A DNA stretch of 64,000 bases from Candidatus Bathyarchaeota archaeon (GTDB lineage: Archaea > Thermoproteota > Bathyarchaeia > Bathyarchaeales > Bathycorpusculaceae), in assembly GCA_026014725.1 (NCBI GenBank), contig JAOZHV010000026.1:62001-126000 (forward strand). Direction: 5' to 3'. The position numbers and the translations under genes were made by a program. The notes under the pieces were generated by a model. It was not told the origin of the DNA and did no database searches. It worked only from the letters and a program-made list of their open reading frames with translations. Of the stretch, positions 16,818 through 26,197 are shown piece by piece (position 1 is the first letter of the stretch; each line of letters opens with the position of its first letter).

Positions 16818-17579
16818 ATGCAAGAAAAAGAATGGTGCCCAGTAGAACTATATCATGATGCACTGTATAAGTCATCACAACCTATGCAAATTATTCTCGC
16901 GGCGTTGAATGAAGAGCAAGGCATAGCTTACACCATAACCGAGCTTAAGGCATACTTGAATAATCCTCGAATCTTAGTGGTTGATGGCAACAGCCGAGAC
17001 AACACCGTTCATGTTGCCAAGAATTTAGGTGCGGATGTGGTTTTTCAGGAAGGAACCGGAAAAGGAGATGCTATAGGTTTAGGGCTTAAATGCATGGACA
17101 CTAATGTAGAGTATATAGTGTTGAGCGATGCCGATTATACTTATCCTGCCAAGCACATCCCTCAAATGATAAAAATACTGGAGAAAAATCCCAGAATTGG
17201 CATGGTTTGTGGTAACAGATTCAACTCTGAATTCCCACTGACAGGTATGAAAGGAATATTTCATATCGGTAACAAGTTAATAGCGACCGCTCACACGATA
17301 CTAACAGGCATGTCTTTAAACGACCCGTTAACTGGCTTAAGGGTTATTAGAGCAGATCTTCTACGAAACTGGAATCCACTGTCAAAGGATTTTGACATCG
17401 AAGTAGAACTAAATAATTATATTGAAAAAACAGGATTCGAAACTATTGAAATTCCAATAGCTTACCGTCCACGCTTAGGCGAAAAGAAGCTCAAAATGAA
17501 ACATGGGCTCTTAATCTTAAAGAGAATTATTTCTGAAACTTTGAAAAGCAACAACCTATGGACCGAAATACCTCATTGA
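16818..17579 (+). CDS. Family 2 glycosyltransferase, dolichol-phosphate sugar synthase type
   Basis: DPM1/AglJ-like GT-A enzyme (253 residues) that would move a sugar from its nucleotide to dolichol phosphate, starting a lipid-linked glycan. Visible parts are ILAALNEEQGI, VVDGNSRDNT, the divalent-metal motif VLSDADYTYP and DPLTGLRVI. QXXRW is replaced by DFDIEVELNNY in the usual position. There is no C-terminal membrane domain, so it is peripheral. First gene of the cassette, with a strong SD. Confidence 0.87.
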   Translation: MQEKEWCPVELYHDALYKSSQPMQIILAALNEEQGIAYTITELKAYLNNPRILVVDGNSRDNTVHVAKNLGADVVFQEGTGKGDAIGLGLKCMDTNVEYIVLSDADYTYPAKHIPQMIKILEKNPRIGMVCGNRFNSEFPLTGMKGIFHIGNKLIATAHTILTGMSLNDPLTGLRVIRADLLRNWNPLSKDFDIEVELNNYIEKTGFETIEIPIAYRPRLGEKKLKMKHGLLILKRIISETLKSNNLWTEIPH

Positions 17580-17650
17580 TTCTTAATTAATATTTTATGA
17601 AATCGTAAATAATGAAAAATTAAGTGAAGACTGAACTGGAGGAAAATTAA

Positions 17651-18526
17651 ACGAAAATATTATTATCTGGAGCCGCTGGAATGCTCGGGAGTGCTTTATG
17701 CCCAACCTTGATGAAGAGAAAGCATGAAGTGTTTGCGACAGATCTTGCGCCAACGAATGAAACGAAATTCCTTGATGTCCGAAGTTTTAAACAAGTAGAA
17801 GAAATGGTCAGATCCGTCAAACCTGATATTGTTATGCACCTCGCAGCAGAAACAGATGTTGATAAATGCGAAATTGAGCCCGACCATGCTTTTCTAACTA
17901 ATACCATCGGGACTCAAAATGTAAGTATTGTTTGCCAAAAATATAATGTCATAATGGTTTATATTAGCACTATAGGGGTGTTTTACGGGGATAAGATAGA
18001 GCCATATACCGAATTTGATACTCCTAACCCAATAAACATTTATGGTCAGAGCAAACTTGAGGGTGAGAAGATTGTCCAGAGCCTATTAAACCGATATTAT
18101 ATCGTTCGAGCAGGCTGGATGGTTGGGGGTGGTCCTGAAAGGGACAAAAAATTCATAGGCAAAATGATTCGGCAAATGGATAATGGCAAAACTCTGAAAG
18201 CTGTGAATGATAAGATTGGCAGCCCCACTTACACCGTAGATTTTTCCAAATGCCTAGCAGACCTTATTGAAACCGATTACTTTGGTCTTTATCACTGCAC
18301 AAATAAAGGGTATTGTTCAAGGTTCGATGTAGCTAAAAAAATAGTTGAAATTTTTGGGCGGACGGACGTTACTGTTGAGGCAGTAAGTTCTGCATATTTT
18401 CCCTTGCCAGCTGCACGAGCGAGATCCGAGATGTCTAGAAATTATAAGCTTCAGCTTCTTGGTATGGATTCAACTAGAAAATGGGATGACGCCCTCAAAG
18501 ATTACATAAATAGCTCTTGGAAATAA
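17651..18526 (+). CDS. RmlD-like dTDP-4-dehydrorhamnose reductase family protein
   Basis: Short-chain Rossmann reductase of the RmlD type. The nucleotide site is KILLSGAAGMLGSAL, the catalytic YGQSKLEGE (Y-x3-K) follows, and PTYTVDFSKCLADLI is RmlD-like. It would make the final deoxysugar nucleotide. The first ATG (17681) lies inside the glycine-rich loop and cannot be the true start. The frame is closed by TAA at 17648-17650, so the start must be one of the few codons after it. ACG 17651 lies eight bases after a perfect GGAGG (17638-17642). An ACG start or a sequence error are the two readings. Confidence 0.85.
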   Translation, partial: TKILLSGAAGMLGSALCPTLMKRKHEVFATDLAPTNETKFLDVRSFKQVEEMVRSVKPDIVMHLAAETDVDKCEIEPDHAFLTNTIGTQNVSIVCQKYNVIMVYISTIGVFYGDKIEPYTEFDTPNPINIYGQSKLEGEKIVQSLLNRYYIVRAGWMVGGGPERDKKFIGKMIRQMDNGKTLKAVNDKIGSPTYTVDFSKCLADLIETDYFGLYHCTNKGYCSRFDVAKKIVEIFGRTDVTVEAVSSAYFPLPAARARSEMSRNYKLQLLGMDSTRKWDDALKDYINSSWK

Positions 18527-18620
18527 TCCGAGGGTTCATCTATTTGCTAATAATGATTTAGGCTTTACCCAGATAAAGGCACCAAGCATTGATTTTACTC
18601 AAACAATATGTCGTGATATT

Positions 18621-19799
18621 TTGCGAATAGCCTTCTTAGGAACCATGGGAATCCCTGCGCGCTACGGTGGGTTTGAAACCTGCGTAGAAGAAGTTGCTAC
18701 TAGGCTAGCTAAACAAGGGCATGAAATAATAGTGTATTGTGGTTATAGAGGCTCGAAACCGAGAGCTAAAGTTTACAAAGGAGTTAAACTTATCTTTGTT
18801 CCTTGTCTTAACAATAAATTTCTAGACTTTCCATTCCGTTCGCTAATTTCTACGATAGATTTAATGCGAAGAAAGGTACATATTGCTCATTTTTTTGGCT
18901 CTGATGCATGGCCCTTTACTATAGCAACTAGAATGATGTCAATTAAAACTGTCCTGACCTTGGACGGAATGGTTTGGAAAAGATCAAGCTATCCTTGGGT
19001 GATTCGAAAGATTTTACTCATAACAGCTAGGTTTGCTTGTTATTTCCCTAATACAACAATAGTTGACTCAAAGGTCGTTCAACATTGGTATCAACGAAAT
19101 CTCGGTGAAAGACCAACATATGTTCCTTATGGGGCAAACGTTAATCTAAGGAAACCTGATATTGCCAACCTTATTAAAAGAGGATTGGTAGAAAGAAAGT
19201 ATGTACTTTTTGTCGGTAGGTTGGTGAAAGAGAAAGGGGTTCATTACTTGGTTGAGGCTTTTAAAAAAATTAAAACCGACTATACTTTAGTCATCGTTGG
19301 AGCTGACCCATATGGTAAAGAATATGAATTGTACCTCAAAAAAATTTCGGGCAAAAATACTGTGTTTCTAGGCAATGTGTATGGAAGAGAATGTGAGAAT
19401 CTCTATGCTGGCGCTTACCTTTACGTTACGCCTTCAGACCTTGAAGGCACGTCTCCTGCCTTACTTACTGCAATGTCCTTTGGAAAGTGTACCTTAGTTA
19501 GTAATATCCCTGAAAACATGGAAACCATAGGTGACTCTGGGTTCTTTTTTAGGCATGGAAATATTGAAGACTTAAGGCAAAAACTACAGTTACTTCTGGC
19601 TACTCCTACTTTAGTTGATCTTGCGGGCCGGAAAGCAATAAACCGCATTAATGCCTATTATAACTGGGATTTAATTACCGACCAGATTAGGAGGATATAT
19701 TCATCTAATTTACGTTTGAATATCTCGGACAAGATTGACGATTATAAATCCAATTCAAGTGAACAGTTTCAGTATCTAATGGCGCAGGAGAAATCATAA
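18621..19799 (+). CDS. Family 4 glycosyltransferase with DUF1972 N-terminus
   Basis: GT-B enzyme of 392 residues. The N-terminus MRIAFLGTMGIPARYGGFET is typical of DUF1972-type rhamnosyl or related transferases. The C-terminal donor half shows YVLFVGRLVKEKGVHYLVEA and the motif PSDLEGTSPALLTAM with the conserved acidic pair region. Start TTG 18621 has GTGAT a few bases upstream, as in other cassette genes. Predicted to add a sugar to the lipid-linked glycan on the cytoplasmic face. Confidence 0.87.
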   Translation: MRIAFLGTMGIPARYGGFETCVEEVATRLAKQGHEIIVYCGYRGSKPRAKVYKGVKLIFVPCLNNKFLDFPFRSLISTIDLMRRKVHIAHFFGSDAWPFTIATRMMSIKTVLTLDGMVWKRSSYPWVIRKILLITARFACYFPNTTIVDSKVVQHWYQRNLGERPTYVPYGANVNLRKPDIANLIKRGLVERKYVLFVGRLVKEKGVHYLVEAFKKIKTDYTLVIVGADPYGKEYELYLKKISGKNTVFLGNVYGRECENLYAGAYLYVTPSDLEGTSPALLTAMSFGKCTLVSNIPENMETIGDSGFFFRHGNIEDLRQKLQLLLATPTLVDLAGRKAINRINAYYNWDLITDQIRRIYSSNLRLNISDKIDDYKSNSSEQFQYLMAQEKS

Positions 19800-19800
19800 T

Positions 19801-21012
19801 ATAGAAACCTTAAAGTTTCTTTTATGTACAAGTTTTTATCCACCATATCACTTGGGTGGAGATGCTACTCATGTCAAATATCTTGCTGAAGAGCTTGCTA
19901 GAATAGGTCATGAAATTCATGTTATACATAGTATAGACGCTTATCGAGTTAAGCGAAGCAATTCATTTCATGTAAAGGAACCACTTGAAAATAATAATCT
20001 TCACGTACATAGAGTTGAATCAATACCGCACCAAAAAGATCCTGCTCTTGCTTATGTATTTGGGCATTGTTTTTCGGTTGAAAGAAAGTTTGACCAGGTA
20101 ATCCTGAGAGAGCGCCCAGAAATTGTCCATTATCATAATATCTCGCTTTTAGGTTATTCTATAATGAAAAAAAAAGGAAATTATCTCTCCCTTTATACTG
20201 CACATGATTATTGGCTTATTTGCCAGATGAACAACCTTGTTAGAAATAATCTGACTCACTGCGTTCGAAAACAATGTTATTCATGTGCTTTGTCTTGGAA
20301 ACGTTTTCCTCAATTTTGGCGTCGAACTAACGATTTTAAGCAGATTATTTTCAACATAGATCTCTTAATATCCCCCAGTGATTACGTTCGGAAAAGGCTT
20401 TTGCAGGAAGTTCATCTCAATAGTTGTACTCTTCCTAATTTTGCCCCAAAACCGCCGGAGAATATTCCTAAAACAGACTTTTCAAACTACTTTCTTTTTG
20501 TTGGAATGCTTGAAGAACACAAAGGGATTCTATCGCTTCTGGATGTTTTCAAAACGATTAAAAATGATTTAAAGGCAAGTTTGTTAATCGTTGGAGGCGG
20601 GAGCCTTGAAACAATTGTTCGGAATTACATTGAAAAGAACTCCCTTGGTGATAGAGTACATTTCTTAGGTTTTGTTAACTATCATCAGCTTTATTCTTTA
20701 TATTCGAATGCTTTGGCGTTGATAGTTCCGTCAATTTGGCCTGAGAATGCTCCGCTAGTAGCGTTGGAAGCACTTTCTGTTGGTACTCCTGTGATAGCTT
20801 CTAACAAAGGAGGGTTACCCGAGATTGTGAGGAAAGTTGACAAGATATTGATCTTTAATGATAACGATCAACTTAAAACAATTTTATTGTCTTTCTCAAG
20901 GCAAGCTTACCCTGTTGAAAAAATTAAGTCTGTTTACAAAAAGAACTACTCGCCTGAAGCATATATCGAGAGATATTTGAAAGCAATAAAAATGTTAACT
21001 GTTAGAAAATAA
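19801..21012 (+). CDS. Family 4 glycosyltransferase
   Basis: GT-B glycosyltransferase, about 403 residues. The acceptor-side half begins KFLLCTSFYPPYHLGGDATH. The first standard start codon (TTG 19852) would cut this conserved strand off. There is no ATG/GTG/TTG between the previous stop (19797-19799) and that point. ATA 19801 is the most likely start, ten bases after AGGAG (19786-19790). The donor half has LFVGMLEEHKGI and SIWPENAPLVALEALSVGTP, the normal GT4 signature. A cysteine-containing insert (CVRKQCYSCALSW) around residues 145-157 is unusual and may bind metal. Confidence 0.85.
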   Translation: METLKFLLCTSFYPPYHLGGDATHVKYLAEELARIGHEIHVIHSIDAYRVKRSNSFHVKEPLENNNLHVHRVESIPHQKDPALAYVFGHCFSVERKFDQVILRERPEIVHYHNISLLGYSIMKKKGNYLSLYTAHDYWLICQMNNLVRNNLTHCVRKQCYSCALSWKRFPQFWRRTNDFKQIIFNIDLLISPSDYVRKRLLQEVHLNSCTLPNFAPKPPENIPKTDFSNYFLFVGMLEEHKGILSLLDVFKTIKNDLKASLLIVGGGSLETIVRNYIEKNSLGDRVHFLGFVNYHQLYSLYSNALALIVPSIWPENAPLVALEALSVGTPVIASNKGGLPEIVRKVDKILIFNDNDQLKTILLSFSRQAYPVEKIKSVYKKNYSPEAYIERYLKAIKMLTVRK

Positions 21013-21029
21013 AGTAGTGATTTTTTACT

Positions 21030-22232
21030 GTGAGCAAAGAAAATATCTCTTATAAGCTTTCAGTACTATGGTTAAGCTTTACAATGATGGATTCAGATCT
21101 TCATAAAACAGCTTTTGAAAATATTCTTGAAAATCTCGTGAAATTAGGAAATAAAGTCTCGCTGATGGCGATTCGAACAAGATTACCCTATAAGAATAAA
21201 TATGGGAATAAAAAACCGTCTATAAGGATCACAGTTATACCTATAAGATATTTTCCGCTTATTTCTATAGCAATTTTCACAGTATTACAATCTATCTTGC
21301 TTCCTTTTTATCTGCTTGCAAAAAAGATAAAATTCGTTATCTATGACCCTGATATGCATATTTTGAGCAGTTTTGTAGTTCTTGGTCTTTGTAAATTTAC
21401 CAAAACAAAACTAGTTTTGGATGTGCGAAGTACTCCGGTAGAGACTCATGGAGTCCGTGGCTATCTCAAAAAGTTTTGGTTTTCTTGTTCGATTCTGATT
21501 GCTAAACGTTTGTTTGATGGAATTACAATTATCACTCCGTTAATGAAGCATGAAATCTGCAATGATTATGGTCTTGATCCTGACAAGATTGGTGTTTGGA
21601 CGTCGGGAGTATCTGAGTCTCTTTTTGATCCACTTGCATTTAAAGGCGATGCCCTGAGAAGAAAGTTAGGTCTTAAAAATAGATTTATTATTTTGTACCA
21701 TGGAGTATTCACTCCTACTAGGGCATTAATAGAGACAATACAATCCCTGAAATTATTAATTCCAAAATATCCTGACATTCTTTTGTTTCTTTTGGGTTCT
21801 GGGCCTTCGTTAGGTAGCTTAGAATTGGCTGTTCAAAACGAGCACCTTGAAAAGCATGTTATTATTTCGAAACCGGTTGCTCCATCCAAAGTTCCCGAGT
21901 TCATTAGCATGTGTGATGTCGGTATTATTCCTTTACCCAATCATCCATATTGGCGTTTCCAAAGTCCGCTTAAACTCTTTGAGTATTTGGCTATGGAAAA
22001 AGTGGTTGTTCTGACGGATATTCCTGCTCATCGGACCGTGATTGGTACAGCTAACTGCGGAATATATGTTTCATCTGTCCATCCAAAAGACTTGGCAGAG
22101 GGCATAGAAAAAGCTTATTTAAACAAGGAAGTGCTGAAAATCTCTGGGCAAATTGGAAGAAATTTAGTAAAGCAGAAATACACGTGGGCTAAGGTTTCGG
22201 AAGATTTAGAAAGATATTTATGCACTTTATGA
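21030..22232 (+). CDS. Family 4-like glycosyltransferase
   Basis: GT-B enzyme of 400 residues starting at GTG 21030, with GTGATTTT upstream as SD. Residues 68-90 form a hydrophobic helix that likely docks on the membrane. The donor half shows FIILYHGVFTPTRALIETI and CDVGIIPLPNHPYWRFQSPL followed by FEYLAMEKVVV, a pattern common in glycan clusters. It lies 17 bp after the previous transferase and is probably cotranscribed. Confidence 0.83.
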   Translation: MSKENISYKLSVLWLSFTMMDSDLHKTAFENILENLVKLGNKVSLMAIRTRLPYKNKYGNKKPSIRITVIPIRYFPLISIAIFTVLQSILLPFYLLAKKIKFVIYDPDMHILSSFVVLGLCKFTKTKLVLDVRSTPVETHGVRGYLKKFWFSCSILIAKRLFDGITIITPLMKHEICNDYGLDPDKIGVWTSGVSESLFDPLAFKGDALRRKLGLKNRFIILYHGVFTPTRALIETIQSLKLLIPKYPDILLFLLGSGPSLGSLELAVQNEHLEKHVIISKPVAPSKVPEFISMCDVGIIPLPNHPYWRFQSPLKLFEYLAMEKVVVLTDIPAHRTVIGTANCGIYVSSVHPKDLAEGIEKAYLNKEVLKISGQIGRNLVKQKYTWAKVSEDLERYLCTL

Positions 22233-22281
22233 TACACCTTTGTGTGAATGTTAAGTATTTCAACATGTAATTCACTGAAGA

Positions 22282-22291
22282 TTTATATATA
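22282..22291 (+). promoter_or_regulatory. TATA box before the secreted protein at 22316
   Basis: TTTATATATA lies 25-34 bp before TTG 22316. That spacing predicts a nearly leaderless transcript, separate from the upstream transferase run. Confidence 0.5.
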
Positions 22292-22315
22292 TCAACACCC
22301 ATTTGTAAAAGGGGG

Positions 22316-23074
22316 TTGTATGGTATCATAAGGATTGCGATAGCGGGGCGCCATAAAAAGGCATATGTTGTTCTCTTACTTATGATGCTAGCAAATTACC
22401 CGATTTTCCTCTCACCTGCGAATGCCCAGTTCTCTGCCCAAGTTCAAATAAATTCTACCGGCACTATCGTTATTCCAACTCCAACCCCTACTCCAACACC
22501 CACTCCTTCCGCAACTAACTTGGCACGCATTCCCAACGATTTTGAATTAACATATGGAAATGGTCCACAAATCATATTTCTCGATTATAATGTCGTTAGA
22601 ACGGCTGGAAAGCCAAGCATACGCCTTGAACCTCACACTTCTCTTGATGTAAACGTGGCAAGGGAAGTTGATGGTAAATGGTACACTGTAAATCCTGGGG
22701 ACCATATTGTCGCAAAGTGTTGGATGAGAGTCCTGACTAATTCGTCTACTCTGGGTTATCCTCAGTGTGGAGCGCGAATCGGCATAGATTTTTATGGTTA
22801 TGTTAATGGCGTATTTACGATGTTGCCTGCCGATGCTTTCTGGTATAATTATTATGGCGGAGATTTTTCAAAAATGTACGTTTGTGATAGCAATGGTGGA
22901 GCGTGGCAGCAAAAAACAATAGATATTATTGTTCCTGCGACTGCAACTGATTCAGCCGGCAATGTTGGCATAGTTACTATGTTTGTGCTGTGGCTTCAAG
23001 GTGCCCCTTGGATACAACACAGTACGGCTAGCGCCGTTTGGTTCGCTGATGCAGAACTATACATTAATCCTTAG
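22316..23074 (+). CDS. Secreted protein with Pro-Thr linker
   Basis: A signal peptide at residues 17-37 ends in SPANAQ. A short beta strand (VQINSTGTI) comes next, then a Pro-Thr repeat linker (residues 54-64). A C-terminal beta-rich domain of about 185 residues rich in aromatic residues follows, resembling a carbohydrate-binding jelly roll. No catalytic motif is evident. The strand after the signal peptide resembles the same region in the two paralogous secreted proteins at 14114 and 42501. Likely cell-surface or exported; it may bind the glycan the cassette makes. TTG 22316 directly follows a run of G, so a later start is possible. Confidence 0.72.
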   Translation: MYGIIRIAIAGRHKKAYVVLLLMMLANYPIFLSPANAQFSAQVQINSTGTIVIPTPTPTPTPTPSATNLARIPNDFELTYGNGPQIIFLDYNVVRTAGKPSIRLEPHTSLDVNVAREVDGKWYTVNPGDHIVAKCWMRVLTNSSTLGYPQCGARIGIDFYGYVNGVFTMLPADAFWYNYYGGDFSKMYVCDSNGGAWQQKTIDIIVPATATDSAGNVGIVTMFVLWLQGAPWIQHSTASAVWFADAELYINP

Positions 23075-23146
23075 TGTTTTTGCGTTTTTATATTAAATAC
23101 TCATAGTATTCTTTTTTCCTTTGCAGTTTCTCATAAGGTGGCGCTG

Positions 23147-24736
23147 TTGAAAAAAAACAAACTAGCAGTTTTACCACTTTTAGTCGGCATAGCTTTTTTG
23201 ATTTATTCATGGTTTGAAAGCTATCCGTTATCAATTGATTATCCTGGAGATTTTGTTTTTAATCACATATCCTTTTTTTATTGGCTTAGTCTTCCATTAA
23301 TATTAGGATCTCTGTACGTACTAGGAGTATTTTCGAAAAATCACTCTTTCAAATGCCTTGTGTCAATTGCAGTAATCCTGACAATATATTCAATCTCTTT
23401 CTTTTACTCCTCGATGCCTACCGCCGATTCACAATTTTTCAGAGGGCTAACTGAATATTTTTTAAATACAAACAAATTGGATGCTTCTTACATATCTCAT
23501 TATTATTATCAATGGCCATCTTATTTTCTTCTGGCTGGCACTGTAACTTCTTTAAGTGGATTAAATGTTATTGGCTTCGAATTTTTGTTCTACGCTATAA
23601 TCGGTGTTTTGCTATCAATGACTTTGTATATTTATGCTTCCAAATACTTTAAAAATGGTGCGTTTTTTGCCGTAATTTCCTTTTTTATTTCAATGTATTG
23701 GTTCCTGAATTATCAGAGTGTTCCTTTTTCATTTGCTCTCGCGTTAACTTTTCTTTTGTTTATGTTTGAACTCCAAAAAAAGAGTGCTCCTGCTTTATTA
23801 ATAATACTTGTACTATTTTTTTGTATATCATTTACCCATTTTTTTGTGAGTTTATTTTTCATTTTTTATCTGATTCTTCGGAGCATCATCGGTAGAAGCA
23901 AACAATATGCAAAGCTCTCCTTAATGACCCTAACCATTTATTTGGTAACACAGCTCTCGTTTACTTCTTGGAATTGGATTAAATTTAATCTTGGGCTTTT
24001 GGTAAACTCGTCTCCAGAATACGGTGTAATTGTTGAAACAACTTTAAAACCGATTATAATCCCGTTTGATATATTGGCTCAGAATATTTCAAGAACAGTT
24101 ACAATTGTGACTATTGCAATTTGTTTATTTAGTTACGTTTTTCTCGTAATTAAGCGGAAGTTCAGGGTCGTTGACACAGCTATTCTTCTTTCTGGTTTAG
24201 CTTATTTGGCTCTGGGTTTTATTTTTTATACCTTGGGCTCGCGAGCTCTCACTATATTTTTCATACCTATATGTTTGGGAGTTGCTTTTTTATTTGAAAC
24301 TAAATTCCGGATTTACATAAAAGGCATATTTTTAGTTTTATTGGTTCTTTGGGTTTTTGTGCCTATTCATACCTCGTATAATTCGTATATTGGTGAGTTT
24401 ATCCCATTCCAAACTTATGAGGTTTCTAATGCTGAAAACTTCCTTGTAAATCACTATAACTGGACGACTCCAGGTCTAATGCTTGTACATGCTCCTATTA
24501 GAGTTTATTTATCATCAGTTTTAGATCCAACACAGGTTAAAACAACGTTTCCAGAGGATATTTCCTCCGTTCTTTTTCCTGAGCCAAAAGAATATAATGG
24601 TATATTTTACACTGTTGGTCTTGGAAATGACTTTTTAATTTATAACTATACATTAGATGAACTTGTCTCTGAAGGGCAACTAAGTGTTTTGTACACTAAC
24701 GGCTTGTCTGAAATAGCAATAAAGAGTTCAAAATAG
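23147..24736 (+). CDS. Polytopic membrane protein, probable GT-C-type glycosyltransferase
   Basis: About 530 residues with roughly 11-13 membrane helices and a C-terminal external domain of about 120 residues. After the second or third helix a loop carries SSMPTADSQFFRG; an acidic residue in such a loop is typical of GT-C enzymes, which use dolichol-phosphate sugars outside the membrane. The frame opens at GTG 23138, but TTG 23147 with AAGGTGG five bases upstream fits better. It is also conceivable that it is a polymerase-like protein. Neighbours are all glycan genes. Confidence 0.68.
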   Translation: MKKNKLAVLPLLVGIAFLIYSWFESYPLSIDYPGDFVFNHISFFYWLSLPLILGSLYVLGVFSKNHSFKCLVSIAVILTIYSISFFYSSMPTADSQFFRGLTEYFLNTNKLDASYISHYYYQWPSYFLLAGTVTSLSGLNVIGFEFLFYAIIGVLLSMTLYIYASKYFKNGAFFAVISFFISMYWFLNYQSVPFSFALALTFLLFMFELQKKSAPALLIILVLFFCISFTHFFVSLFFIFYLILRSIIGRSKQYAKLSLMTLTIYLVTQLSFTSWNWIKFNLGLLVNSSPEYGVIVETTLKPIIIPFDILAQNISRTVTIVTIAICLFSYVFLVIKRKFRVVDTAILLSGLAYLALGFIFYTLGSRALTIFFIPICLGVAFLFETKFRIYIKGIFLVLLVLWVFVPIHTSYNSYIGEFIPFQTYEVSNAENFLVNHYNWTTPGLMLVHAPIRVYLSSVLDPTQVKTTFPEDISSVLFPEPKEYNGIFYTVGLGNDFLIYNYTLDELVSEGQLSVLYTNGLSEIAIKSSK

Positions 24737-24786
24737 CTTGAAGATTAGAGATCGTGATTGAGGAGCTTATGTGAGGTTGGAACTCA

Positions 24787-26061
24787 ATGTTAAATGGGCA
24801 ATTGAAAATTATCTCATCGGGAAAACCAAAAATATCGATCGTGATTTGTTTCAATAATCACGAAATTCTGCGGGAAAATTTGATAAAGAGTCTCGAGCAA
24901 CAGCATAATATAAACTTCGAACTAATAGCAGTGGACAACACTGAGAAAAAATTTTCCTCGATTCCTTCTGCTTTGAACTACGGTGGACACAAAGCAACTG
25001 GAGATTATATAATGTTTGTACACCAGGATATTTTCCTTTGTGGCGAAAATTGGCTAAATACAGCATTTAGTCTTTTGAGTGCACTGCCGGCGTTAGGCGC
25101 CGCGGGTGTAGCTGGGCTTGATTCAACAGGAATGGAGACTGGTTTTATTCTGGATCGGGGAAGGTATTGGGGTAGACCTTTAAGTATGCCGATGCCAGTT
25201 CAAACATTGGATGAGCAACTAATAATCATTCCACGAATTGTATTTGAAAAAATACAATTTGATGAAAATTTTAACTATCACTTGTATGGGGCAGATTACT
25301 GTCTTTCGGTCCAAAGCCTTGGACTAAAAGTATATGTCCTTCCACTTTTTGTTGAACACAATTCCTTATCTATCGGAACCTTAAAAGCGTCAAGTATTCA
25401 ACAACAAGAAAAAATACTTATTAAGAAACATAAGGGCAAATTCAAAACTATACATAAAACAACAGGGCATCTTGGAGGAAAGAGAGTTGCAATAAAAAGG
25501 TTTTTTACATTAAGCTCAGACTTTTATTTGGTAGTGATTGAAGCTTTTTTAAAACTCTTAAAAGTTTCAATGGATAAAAAAACAATCATAGACATAGGTT
25601 GTTTGCCTATTGAGCAAATTTCGATGAAGAGACGTTTGGAAAGAAAATTATTTAGTGTTGGTGTTTCACAAAAAAAACGTTACTTAGTTATTAGTAAGAA
25701 ATTGGGTATTCATGATGACTACGTAGTTGTCGATCCAGAAAAACTCCCTTTTAGAACTGAAAGTTTTGATATTGCTTTTTTTTCAGGTTTACTGGAATAT
25801 CTTTCAAAAGAAAAAGCTGAGCTTACACTTAGTGCCTCTGAGAAAATTGCAAAAATGAGTTTAGTAAGGGTTTACTGTAATACTTCCTCTAAAAATTTTA
25901 TGTGTGTTTATTTCGAAGGCGGTCTAGTGTTAGAGCAATCAAGCTGGGACAAGGATTATTTTAAACGTAAACATTACCAAACGTTATCTTTTTGGATTAA
26001 CCGAAAATTTCCTCGTACATTATATGCATTTAAATCAAATATGCAGAGACAGAATGTTTAA
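24787..26061 (+). CDS. Fusion of family 2 glycosyltransferase and methyltransferase-like domain
   Basis: A GT-A domain covers residues 13-220: ISIVICFNNHEILRENLIKS, FELIAVDNTEKKF, IMFVHQDIFLCG and YGADYCLSVQSLG. It is of the StrF-like kind in which HQD stands for DXD. From about residue 255 a methyltransferase-like fold follows (TIIDIGCLPIEQ, then LPFRTESFDIAFFSGLLEYL). Its SAM loop lacks the normal glycine pattern, so methyl transfer is uncertain. ATG 24787 has GAGGTTGG seven bases upstream. Fusion means one protein may both add and modify a sugar. Confidence 0.75.
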   Translation: MLNGQLKIISSGKPKISIVICFNNHEILRENLIKSLEQQHNINFELIAVDNTEKKFSSIPSALNYGGHKATGDYIMFVHQDIFLCGENWLNTAFSLLSALPALGAAGVAGLDSTGMETGFILDRGRYWGRPLSMPMPVQTLDEQLIIIPRIVFEKIQFDENFNYHLYGADYCLSVQSLGLKVYVLPLFVEHNSLSIGTLKASSIQQQEKILIKKHKGKFKTIHKTTGHLGGKRVAIKRFFTLSSDFYLVVIEAFLKLLKVSMDKKTIIDIGCLPIEQISMKRRLERKLFSVGVSQKKRYLVISKKLGIHDDYVVVDPEKLPFRTESFDIAFFSGLLEYLSKEKAELTLSASEKIAKMSLVRVYCNTSSKNFMCVYFEGGLVLEQSSWDKDYFKRKHYQTLSFWINRKFPRTLYAFKSNMQRQNV

Positions 26062-26197
26062 AATTGGCTAAAAGTAGATATTAGCTTTTCTAAAATGTGG
26101 GTAGATAGATAATCAAATATTTGATTTAAGAAATAATAAAGAGAAAATTACACGAAAAAATTCAAATTGAGTAAACAGATTTCGGAGGAAATACTTC

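Noticed and set aside
22486-22515. Short repeated DNA (ACTCCAACACCC-like) in the 22316 gene
   Set aside because: It encodes a Pro-Thr linker between domains and is not a CRISPR or mobile repeat.
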